A stretch of 45,071 nt of DNA from Pirellulales bacterium. GTDB taxonomy: Bacteria > Planctomycetota > Planctomycetia > Pirellulales > Thermoguttaceae. A program made the position numbers and the translations under genes. Below, piece by piece: positions 38,449 through 45,071 of the stretch. The DNA lies in NCBI GenBank assembly GCA_016928165.1, contig JAFGLH010000016.1:1-45071 (forward strand), given 5' to 3'. Position 1 is the first letter of the stretch. Each line of letters begins with the position of its first letter. Under the pieces are notes generated by a model that worked only from the letters and a program-made list of their open reading frames with translations, was not told the DNA's origin and searched no databases.

Positions 38449-39450
38449 TCATTCCTTCCGATCGAGCAACTCCAACGAGCGGGCCATCTCGCGGTTTTCC
38501 AGGTACCACTCGACCGAGCGACGCAATCCCTCCTCGATCGAGACCTCGGGACGCCAGTCGAGCAGGCGGGCGGCCTTCGACACGTCGGCCCAAGTCGTGG
38601 GCACGTCGGCCGGATGGACGGGACGATGTTCGATCCGCGGCCGGTTGCCGGTCAGCTCGGCTACGTGGTCGATGATCGCGCTGAGCAATACCGGCCGGTC
38701 GCCGCCGAGATTGATTATTTCGTATCCCAGCGGCCGCAGCGCGGCGATCGTTCCCCGGGCGATGTCGTCGATGTAGGTGAAGTCGCGGCTCTGCGATCCA
38801 TCGCCGAAGACGACGATCGATTCGTCCTCGGCGATGCGGCGAATGAAGCGAAATACGCTCATGTCCGGCCGGCCCGCCGGTCCGTAGACGGTGAAATAGC
38901 GGGGAATGGAGACGTCGATGCCGTGCAAATGGTGATACGAGAAAGCGATTGCCTCGGCCGCCTTCTTCGACGCCGCGTAGGGGGAAAGCGGCCGGTTCGT
39001 GTCGGCGTTTTCGCCGTAGGGAACCTGATTGTGCTTTCCGTAAAGGCTGGATGTGGACGCCAGGAGGAACTTTTTCACGCCGCCGCGGCGGCACATCTCC
39101 AGCAAGTTCAACGTTCCGTCGCAGTTCGCGCGGAAGTAGGTCCAGGGATCGGAGACCGAGGGGCGAACGCCCGCCCGGGCCGCCAGGTTGACCACCGCGG
39201 CGTACGGGGGGGCGCCGCCGGCGGGCGCAAACAACGGCCCCAACGCGGCCAGGTCGGTGATGTCCGTGGCGTGGAACGTGAAATTGTCGCGCCGCCGCAA
39301 TTGTTGCAGCCGCCACTCCTTCAGCCGCGGGTCGTAGGCGTCGTTGAGATTGTCCACGCCGACCACTTCGTGGCCGGACTCCAACAACAACTCGGACACT
39401 TTCGAGGCAATGAAGCCGGCGCATCCGGTAACCAGGTATCGTTCGGTCAT
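38449..39450 (-). CDS. NAD-dependent nucleotide-sugar epimerase/dehydratase
   Basis: 333 residues, extended SDR. TGCAGFIAS (8-16) is the dinucleotide-binding loop and VDNLNDAYD (32-40) follows the second strand. Ser134/Ser135 (STSSLYG), Tyr158 and Lys162 (YAASKK) form the catalytic set. PRYFTVYGPAGRPDMSVFRFI and the later RPRIEHRPVHPADVPTTWAD resemble UDP-glucuronate 4-epimerase-like enzymes of surface-polysaccharide clusters; the exact sugar is not determinable. It lies 3 bases after the NusG-like gene and overlaps or abuts the following secreted-protein gene, indicating one operon. Confidence 0.88.
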   Translation of the reverse strand: MTERYLVTGCAGFIASKVSELLLESGHEVVGVDNLNDAYDPRLKEWRLQQLRRRDNFTFHATDITDLAALGPLFAPAGGAPPYAAVVNLAARAGVRPSVSDPWTYFRANCDGTLNLLEMCRRGGVKKFLLASTSSLYGKHNQVPYGENADTNRPLSPYAASKKAAEAIAFSYHHLHGIDVSIPRYFTVYGPAGRPDMSVFRFIRRIAEDESIVVFGDGSQSRDFTYIDDIARGTIAALRPLGYEIINLGGDRPVLLSAIIDHVAELTGNRPRIEHRPVHPADVPTTWADVSKAARLLDWRPEVSIEEGLRRSVEWYLENREMARSLELLDRKE

Positions 39451-39453
39451 AAT

Positions 39454-40017
39454 CTATAAATCCAGTGGTTCCAATAAAAAGTCATCGATCTCCACCGAGG
39501 CGCCTTGTTGGAGGAAATCGACGCTGATCAGCAGCCGGGTCTCGCCGCGGCGCTTGACCACCGTTCCCTCCAGGCCGGCGAAGGCCCCGCGACGGACCCT
39601 CACCGGACGACCGGCCGACAGACGGCGCTCGATCGTCAGCGGCGCGTCGGCGGCGATCAGTTGGCGGAGTTGACGCAGGTCGAAGAGCAAACGTTCCGGG
39701 TCTTCGGCCGCCAGCACGCGGGAAACCCGGTTGGTCGTCAACGCCTTGATCCGTTCCGATTCCGCCCCGAAGAGGAACAAATAACCGGCGAACAAAGGCG
39801 CCAGCGAAGCCCTGCGCCGGCCGCCGCGGGAAACGTTGATCTTTTTAATCAGCGGCAAGTAAAAAGGAACGTCATGTTTGAGCAATTCCCGGGCGAGCGC
39901 TTTCTCCTGCCGGGCCTTGGTGTATACGGCGTACCAACGGCGGTCCGGCGACTCGCCGGGAAGACGATCGAGCAACGTCTCGGGATAAAGGCTCGGTTCT
40001 TCCTTAAGGATGGGCAT
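39454..40017 (-). CDS. NusG/RfaH-type transcription elongation factor paralogue
   Basis: 187 residues from the ATG at 40017. The NGN domain (about 25-115) begins RRWYAVYTKARQEKALAREL and includes FYLPLIKK and LAPLFAGYLFLFG. The C-terminal KOW domain (about 133-187) reads GRPVRVRRGAFAGLEGTVVKRRGETRLLISVDFLQQGASVEID. NusG paralogues of this kind (RfaH, LoaP, UpxY) bind paused RNA polymerase and prevent early termination in long polysaccharide operons. Leading an operon with a sugar epimerase fits that role. It is not the housekeeping nusG, which normally sits beside secE and rplK. Confidence 0.87.
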   Translation of the reverse strand: MPILKEEPSLYPETLLDRLPGESPDRRWYAVYTKARQEKALARELLKHDVPFYLPLIKKINVSRGGRRRASLAPLFAGYLFLFGAESERIKALTTNRVSRVLAAEDPERLLFDLRQLRQLIAADAPLTIERRLSAGRPVRVRRGAFAGLEGTVVKRRGETRLLISVDFLQQGASVEIDDFLLEPLDL

Positions 40018-40057
40018 AATTCGGCTTCTTACTGGAGAACGCGCTTGGCGGAAACGA

Positions 40058-40084
40058 TTATAGTATGGAGGCCGCGGGGTACAA
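40058..40084 (-). promoter_or_regulatory. promoter of the NusG-like/epimerase operon
   Basis: A perfect TATAAT on the minus strand (40063-40058) lies about 40 bases before the start codon. A weak TTGTAC (40084-40079) is 15 bases further upstream. Confidence 0.45.
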
Positions 40085-40263
40085 TCCGTCCCCGCACAAG
40101 TGGCTCCTCTGCCACGCATAACCGGCTATATTGAGCCGAATGGCAGGGATTCCGGTCGTTTTTATCCCGGCAACAGGCCCATACCCGACATCAGCGGGGT
40201 GCGGTTCGGTATAATGTTGGTTGGTCCGACCGTTGCAACCGCCGCATTGGGGATAAGTATTAC

Positions 40264-40292
40264 TTGACAGATTTTCTTTCTATGGTTTTAAT
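40264..40292 (+). promoter_or_regulatory. strong sigma-70-type promoter of the DUF1559 gene
   Basis: Perfect TTGACA (40264-40269), 17-base spacer, TTTAAT (40287-40292, one mismatch). Transcription near 40299 gives a leader of about 70 bases ending in GGAGAGGGG before the ATG at 40372. Confidence 0.75.
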
Positions 40293-40371
40293 AAAGGGTG
40301 TCCGGCCGTCTATCGTGGGCGGCGTTATCATATCTTTGCCGGTTTTTTTCGGGAACCACAGGAGAGGGGTT

Positions 40372-41502
40372 ATGTGTCCAAAAAAGCGTAGGAAAGAAGC
40401 ATTCACATTGGTTGAATTGCTCGTCGTCATTACCATCATCGGCATCCTCATCGCACTGCTGTTGCCGGCGGTGCAAGCGGCCCGCGAGGCGGCCCGCCGA
40501 ATCTCTTGCACGAACAATCTCAAACAGATTGGTCTTGCCACCCACAACTACACCGAAACGTATAAGGTCTTTCCCTCGGGCGCGATTTCCAACCGCGCCA
40601 ACTATCCGTATGGAATCTGGGGCGAGGCCACCAATATGAACACCGGGGACCACGGCACGGGATTCCTGCTTGCCATTATGCCTTTTATCGAAGGCGACAA
40701 TATCGCGGAGAGTTGGGCCACGGGTAAAACGGGCACCGGCACCACTTATGCTTTATGGACCCCCAGGGCCAACGCGGGGCCCGACCCCGATACCGGAAAT
40801 CCCGGTCCGGCGGCGATGGACGTGGCGGGGTTTTACTGCCCGACGCGACGCAGCGAGTTGCGCTCGCAGGACGCCCTCATGATGCCTAACGTGGGAATCT
40901 CCGGTCCGTATGTTTGGCCCGGCGGCGGAACGGATTACGGCGGGTGCGCCGGGCGTTTCTCCAACCCCATTTATTCGTCTCAGGATCCCGCGGCGGCGTG
41001 CGAAATAGTTCCCGGAGTAGACCCGGACGTGGATTCGATATACGTGGTGGAGGGCGACGGCGCGCTCGGCACTGGTCCCGCAATGAAGCGGGTGGGAATA
41101 TTCGGCCGCATCAATGCCTGCACCGGATTCGGTGAAATTAAAGACGGCACGTCCAATACCATTTTGACCGGCGAATTGCAGCGCAACGTGGACGAGGACG
41201 GAGACGGCATCCCCGAGGATCTTCCTTACAGCGTCTATGATAAGCCCAGCCACGACGGGTGGTCGTTGGGCGGCACGATTACTTTGTTCGGCACGGGCAC
41301 GATTTCCACCGATTCAACCGCGAGAACCTACATTCCGCCAATGAACAACGGGCTGCTCTTCGCGCCCGGCAGCGCGCATATCGGCGGGGCCCATTTCGGT
41401 CTCGGCGACGGCTCGGTGCGTTGGATCGACGAAACAATCAACAGAAACATCTTCGCATTGTTGGGGAGCATGGCCGACGAAGTACCCGCGCCAGTTCCGT
41501 AA
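40372..41502 (+). CDS. DUF1559 prepilin-type secreted protein
   Basis: 376 residues; the ATG at 40372 is preceded by GGAGAGGGG. The N-terminus has the type IV prepilin cleavage and methylation motif: a basic leader then [20 protein letters not shown]. The conserved [20 protein letters not shown] follows. The long C-terminal DUF1559 (SBP_bac_10-like) domain ends with [15 protein letters not shown], a stretch with [12 protein letters not shown], and [19 protein letters not shown]. Planctomycetes encode dozens to hundreds of these pseudopilin-like proteins; their roles in surface structures or macromolecule uptake are inferred. It has its own strong promoter and terminator, so it is a single-gene unit. 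Confidence 0.95.
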   Translation: MCPKKRRKEAFTLVELLVVITIIGILIALLLPAVQAAREAARRISCTNNLKQIGLATHNYTETYKVFPSGAISNRANYPYGIWGEATNMNTGDHGTGFLLAIMPFIEGDNIAESWATGKTGTGTTYALWTPRANAGPDPDTGNPGPAAMDVAGFYCPTRRSELRSQDALMMPNVGISGPYVWPGGGTDYGGCAGRFSNPIYSSQDPAAACEIVPGVDPDVDSIYVVEGDGALGTGPAMKRVGIFGRINACTGFGEIKDGTSNTILTGELQRNVDEDGDGIPEDLPYSVYDKPSHDGWSLGGTITLFGTGTISTDSTARTYIPPMNNGLLFAPGSAHIGGAHFGLGDGSVRWIDETINRNIFALLGSMADEVPAPVP

Positions 41503-41525
41503 TGTGATTAATGCTTCGACCATTC

Positions 41526-41554
41526 AGGGCGGCGGCTCGACTGCCGCCCTTTTT
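41526..41554 (+). terminator. Rho-independent terminator of the DUF1559 gene
   Basis: AGGGCGGC (41526-41533) pairs with GCCGCCCT (41543-41550) around a nine-base loop, followed directly by TTTT. It resembles the inner arms of the type A palindrome and lies 23 bases after the stop codon. Confidence 0.8.
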
Positions 41555-41566
41555 GTATGCGCCGGC

Positions 41567-41596
41567 TTGATGTGTTCCCCGCCGCGCCGTTATACT
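41567..41596 (+). promoter_or_regulatory. probable promoter of the ATP sulfurylase gene
   Basis: TTGATG (41567-41572), 18-base spacer, TATACT (41591-41596), 42 bases upstream of the sat ATG. Confidence 0.5.
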
Positions 41597-41638
41597 GATT
41601 GTTTTCGGTACAGCGGAAACAAAGCATAGGAACACACC

Positions 41639-42898
41639 ATGACTTCTCTGATGCCTCCCCACGGCGGGCTGGACGAGCCGGTATGCCGGACCGTGGCCGC
41701 CGACGCCGTCGATGATTTTCTCGCCCGTGCCAAGACCCTCCCGCAAGTGCCCGTCTCCGACGCCGACCTATCGACTGTTTACCGCTTCGGCGACGGAGGG
41801 CTAAGCCCGCTCACCGGACCGATGGATTCGGACGCCTACAACCGCGCGCTCGACGAGTCGGTCATCGAACGCAACGGAAAGCGGTGCGCCTGGACGATAC
41901 CCCTGGCGCTGCCGATAACCGAGGAGATGTCCAAACGAGTCAAGCCGGGGCAACGGGTCGCGCTGGTCGATTCGTCGGGCAACGTCGTCGCCGTGTTGGA
42001 CGTTACCGACGTTTATCCCTGGGACAAGCGAAAATACCTCCGATCGGTCTATCTCACCGAACGGACAGACCATCCCGGCGGAGACATGGTCTTGAAGGCC
42101 GACGCCGATAAGACGCACCTGCTCGGCGGCGAGATTGAAGTGCTCCCCCAGCCGAAAGACCCGCGCTTCGGCAAGTACGTGCTCACTCCCAAGGAAGTCC
42201 GAAAGCTCTTGGCCGAAAAAGGCTGGCGGCGAGTGGTCGCCTTCCAGACCAGAAACCCGCTGCACCGCGCGCACGAGTACGCGTTGGTTTACGGCCTGGA
42301 GACGCTCCTCAGGGCGGGCCACGACGCCGGCGCGTGCCTGAATCCGCTGATCGGCGAAACGAAAGGCGACGACGTCAACGCAGACGTCCGCATGCACACC
42401 TACGAGGCGCTGATCGAGAACCGCTCGCTGGGCGAAGGCGACAGCGACCCCGCGCTCTGGGGACCGCGCGGCGAGTCGGTCCCCGATCGGGTAATTCTCC
42501 TCGGCCTGGACATCAAGATGTTCTACGGCGGACCGAAAGAGGCGGTGATGCACGGCATCTACCGCCAAAACTTCGGCTTCACCGACATCATCATCGGGCG
42601 CAAGCACGCCGACGCCCCCTATCACGACGGCTCGCCCATCTGGGGCGACTTCGACGCACAGGATATTTTCGACAAGCTCCAAGGCGAGTTGAAGATCACT
42701 CCACTCCGGGTAGGTTTCGCCGCCTTCTACGAGTCCCTCGGGCGGGTCGATCTGATGGAGAACCACCCGGACGAGAAGCCGGTCTTCATCTCCGGCAAGG
42801 AGGTCCGCCGCGCGCTGATCGAGGGCCGGCCGGTCGATCCCCGGATCATGCGCCCCAGCACCGCCGAAATCCTCGCCGCCGCGATGACGAAACGGTGA
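41639..42898 (+). CDS. sat: sulfate adenylyltransferase (ATP sulfurylase)
   Basis: 419 residues. Catalyses ATP + sulfate to adenosine 5'-phosphosulfate + pyrophosphate in the cytoplasm, the first step of sulfate assimilation (or of dissimilatory metabolism). The PUA-like N-terminal domain precedes the catalytic motif [11 protein letters not shown] (203-213), with the HxxH pair His209 and His212. [30 protein letters not shown] and [20 protein letters not shown] follow, and [24 protein letters not shown] closes the family signature. No APS kinase domain is fused. The insertion of about 15 residues after [10 protein letters not shown] (near 264-280) is variable in the family. It converges with the ccsA-type gene with 4 bases between stops. 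Confidence 0.95.
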   Translation: MTSLMPPHGGLDEPVCRTVAADAVDDFLARAKTLPQVPVSDADLSTVYRFGDGGLSPLTGPMDSDAYNRALDESVIERNGKRCAWTIPLALPITEEMSKRVKPGQRVALVDSSGNVVAVLDVTDVYPWDKRKYLRSVYLTERTDHPGGDMVLKADADKTHLLGGEIEVLPQPKDPRFGKYVLTPKEVRKLLAEKGWRRVVAFQTRNPLHRAHEYALVYGLETLLRAGHDAGACLNPLIGETKGDDVNADVRMHTYEALIENRSLGEGDSDPALWGPRGESVPDRVILLGLDIKMFYGGPKEAVMHGIYRQNFGFTDIIIGRKHADAPYHDGSPIWGDFDAQDIFDKLQGELKITPLRVGFAAFYESLGRVDLMENHPDEKPVFISGKEVRRALIEGRPVDPRIMRPSTAEILAAAMTKR

Positions 42899-42902
42899 AC
42901 CG

Positions 42903-45071
42903 CTAATTTTCCATCGCTTGCGGCATGTCCGAGCGGCCTCTTTCCATCAGATATCGCCCGGCCGCGGCCAGCAGGAAGAACCACTGCAAGGCAACGGCGG
43001 CGGTCACCTGCCACTGCCCCCCGGCCCCGGTGGCGTAGGCGTGCAGGCCGATGCCGAGGATGAAGTTCACCCCATACCAGTTGAACAATATCACCGTCGC
43101 GCCGAGAACGGCGGTCAGCGCCATGCCGAAGTCGCCCGAGAGGCCAACGCGGCGGGCGTGGAGAAACCACAGATAGACCAGCAGCGACACCAGCGCCCAA
43201 ACCTCTTTCGGGTCCCAGCCCCAGAAGCGTCCCCAGGAAACGTCGGCCCAAAGCGCGCCGAGAATCGTCCCCGCGGCCAGTAGCAGGACGGTGATTTTTA
43301 CGGCCGAGTAGATGAACCCGGCCAGCGTCGCGCAGGCCGGCGGCGTCCGGCGTCCGGCGTATCGCCCGAAGAGGTAATAGCCCAAGGCGACGTTGCCGAT
43401 GATCAGCGCAATGGCGGCCGAGGCGTAGCCGGCCATGATCGTCACGACGTGGACGACCAGCCAAAAATTGTCGCGGAGGATGGGTACCGCCGCGCCGATG
43501 TTCCGCCGCATTACCGAGGCCGGGGCATAATAGGCCAGCGCCAGGGCCAGCGTGCCGACGATCGCTCCGGCCAGTGCGAACAGCCGCCGCCGGAGGATTT
43601 GTTCGCCGACGGATGAGCGTTTAGCGGCCGAGGGCACGTCGGCCCAATCCGCCGTTCCGCCCATGCCGACGCAGGGCAACAGCGCGAGCCACAGCCCCAG
43701 CGCGTAGACGAACGCCGCCACGACGACGACCGACTCGAACATCCCGGTCAGCGGCGCCAGCCCGGTTATGTACGCCCGCAGACCCAACCCGGCGATGACC
43801 AGCCCGAGCGAGACGACCAGTGCCGCGGCGCCCGACCAAAATGCCGGCCGCCGCCATCGGCCCGCGGCCGACAACAAGAACAACGAGGAAACCAATCCCG
43901 CCAGCCACGACCAGAAAAACGGATCGAGTCGGTTGTAAAAGACCTCGGCGGCGGTCGCGCCGGGCGGGGGATAGGCGGTCGCGTCCAGCAGCGGCTCGTC
44001 GCGGTGTTGCAAGGGGAGCCTTCGCCGCGACGGCTCGATCTCCTCCGCCAAACTACGCAGCGAATCGGCGAAGCGATTCATGGCGTCGGCGAAGTTCGCC
44101 GGTCGGTTCGGCGATTGAGCGTCGAGATAGGCGGCCTTTGCCTCGGCCAGCGCCGTCCGCGCCGCCTCCAACCGCGGCCGCGGATAGCCCCGCAACAATT
44201 CATCGGAGCCGACGATCAACGCTTGAAAGGCGAGCCAGGGCGGGGCGTCGTCGTTCTGCTTGCGGTTCTCCTCCAACGCGGCGGGATTGAGCGCGGGAAC
44301 CAAGCGGAGAACGTCGCCGTTGTCGTACAGCGCCAGGTGCATCTCGACCGCCTCGCGGCGCAGCTCGGCGGCCAGGCCGGCCAACGGCTTGTCCGCGTCG
44401 CCGGCGAGCAAGTCGGCCAGCTTCTCGGCCGTCCCGCGAAAGTCGGCCGCGGCCGGTTCGAGCTTTTCGCGCGACAATTCCCCTTTGTGCGAGAGGGCAA
44501 TTAGTCTCTTGCGGCATTCGACCAGCTCGACCGTCAGGTCGCGCACTTGCTTATTCTTAACGATGCGTTGGATGCACTGTCCATCGGTGATCAGCTTTCG
44601 GCAGGCGTCGCCCGCCGTGCGGATGCGATTGAAGAACCGCCGCGGCATGGTCTTCAGTCGATCGGCGTCGAAGGTTAATCGGCGATAACGGCCGTAAGCC
44701 TCGGCCAGGCGCTCGACTTCCCGGTCCAACTCGCTCTGGCGAAAATCTTTTCCTTCCTTTTCGATGCGGAGTTGAAGTTCGCTCAAGTATCGGTCTAGCC
44801 GCGGATTGTCGTCCACCTCGCCCGGAGAAACGAACGCCGGCCGGCGACCGTCGGCGTCGCGGAGCGGCAAGCCCAAGGCGTCGCTGCGGAGGTCCGGATC
44901 GGCCGCTTTTATGAAGGGGACTCGCTCCCATCTCTCCGGCTCGACCAGCCAGGCGAAGAGCAGTTCCGCGGCGTCGTACTTGCGCCGCCGGCCGCCCGGG
45001 CCGACGAGAGTCGGATCGTCGCGGCCGCAAATCGCCTCGACCGTTTTCCGCGCGAAAGAGTCCAACGGCTC
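42903..45071 (-). CDS. ccsA: large CcsA-type cytochrome c assembly protein, N-terminus outside the window
   Basis: At least 722 residues; the frame is open at the window edge, and PLDSFARKTVEAICGRDDP near the edge looks internal, so the true start lies beyond 45071. The visible N-terminal 380 residues are a hydrophilic helical region seen in planctomycete CcsA proteins. Then come about ten membrane helices (from LDPFFWSWLAGLVSSLFLL) including the heme-handling motif WGRFWGWDPKEVWALVSLLVY and conserved histidines (VVHVVTIMAG, LHARRVG). Partnered with ResB/Ccs1 in system II, it carries heme across the membrane for covalent attachment to cytochrome c. The loop DWADVPSAAKRSSVGE is encoded by a type D repeat arm. 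Confidence 0.9.
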   Translation of the reverse strand, partial: EPLDSFARKTVEAICGRDDPTLVGPGGRRRKYDAAELLFAWLVEPERWERVPFIKAADPDLRSDALGLPLRDADGRRPAFVSPGEVDDNPRLDRYLSELQLRIEKEGKDFRQSELDREVERLAEAYGRYRRLTFDADRLKTMPRRFFNRIRTAGDACRKLITDGQCIQRIVKNKQVRDLTVELVECRKRLIALSHKGELSREKLEPAAADFRGTAEKLADLLAGDADKPLAGLAAELRREAVEMHLALYDNGDVLRLVPALNPAALEENRKQNDDAPPWLAFQALIVGSDELLRGYPRPRLEAARTALAEAKAAYLDAQSPNRPANFADAMNRFADSLRSLAEEIEPSRRRLPLQHRDEPLLDATAYPPPGATAAEVFYNRLDPFFWSWLAGLVSSLFLLSAAGRWRRPAFWSGAAALVVSLGLVIAGLGLRAYITGLAPLTGMFESVVVVAAFVYALGLWLALLPCVGMGGTADWADVPSAAKRSSVGEQILRRRLFALAGAIVGTLALALAYYAPASVMRRNIGAAVPILRDNFWLVVHVVTIMAGYASAAIALIIGNVALGYYLFGRYAGRRTPPACATLAGFIYSAVKITVLLLAAGTILGALWADVSWGRFWGWDPKEVWALVSLLVYLWFLHARRVGLSGDFGMALTAVLGATVILFNWYGVNFILGIGLHAYATGAGGQWQVTAAVALQWFFLLAAAGRYLMERGRSDMPQAMEN
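43619..43643. repeat. type D repeat arm inside the ccsA-type gene
   Basis: GTTTAGCGGCCG-AGG-GCACGTCGGC differs from the arm at 31358-31382 at three of 25 positions. On the coding strand it reads ADVPSAAKR, in a loop between two membrane helices. Confidence 0.7.

Larger units (their letters stand above)
40018..40371. other. divergent intergenic region
   Basis: Apart from the two outward promoters described separately, I see only a TATAAT at 40210-40215 without a matching -35 box. No gene, RNA or repeat was found in these 354 bases. Confidence 0.5.

Noticed and set aside
40210-40215. Isolated TATAAT
   Set aside because: No -35 element at a proper distance, and a much better promoter lies 50 bases downstream.

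Overview
GC-rich bacterial DNA, most likely from a planctomycete of the Pirellulales type. The evidence is a DUF1559 prepilin-like secreted protein, lineage-typical secreted hydrolase and NHL-repeat proteins, and a large CcsA-type cytochrome c assembly protein. I saw no rRNA, tRNA, CRISPR array or transposase gene. Gene names rest on motif recognition in the translated sequence; no database search was run.

Layout. 1-6.6 kb: the tail of a frameshifted secreted glycosidase-like gene, a minus-strand TPR/esterase pair, a repeat-filled 0.8 kb gap with a 42-bp tandem hairpin array, a secreted protein, and rsfS. 6.9-22.9 kb: a complete 14-subunit NADH:quinone oxidoreductase operon, nuoA-B-C-D-E-F-G-H-I-J-K-L-M-N, preceded by a promoter and an attenuator-like terminator. 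Two small membrane-protein genes interrupt it, after nuoB and after nuoF. 23-25 kb: a PAS/degenerate sigma-54-activator-like/Fis protein and a receiver-like protein. 25.9-31.2 kb: a dynamin/Era-like GTPase, a ketosynthase homologue without its catalytic cysteine, a nucleotidyltransferase/beta-helix protein, a YqgE/AlgH protein and a 54-residue basic protein. 31.5-36.3 kb: a D-2-hydroxyacid dehydrogenase, an NfeD-flotillin pair, and a nucleotidyltransferase with a small overlapping partner. 36.4-40 kb (minus strand): an NHL beta-propeller protein and a NusG-like/sugar epimerase/secreted-protein operon. 40.2-45 kb: the DUF1559 pilin-like gene with clear promoter and terminator, ATP sulfurylase, and the 3' part of a ccsA-type gene running off the window.

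The most unusual property is a dense population of unrelated short palindromic elements. At least eight types occupy nearly every gap and also lie inside reading frames without breaking them: the esterase, NuoM, the regulator, CcsA, probably NuoA and NuoD. Others supply the C-terminal tails or stop codons of NuoE, NuoH, NuoM, NuoN, NuoB, NuoF, NfeD, the GTPase and the dehydrogenase. One type is a true miniature transposon: two copies (8227-8334 and 32669-32811) have 12-bp terminal inverted repeats beginning GTAA and perfect 8-bp target duplications, which suggests IS66-type mobilisation. One copy sits inside the nuo operon.
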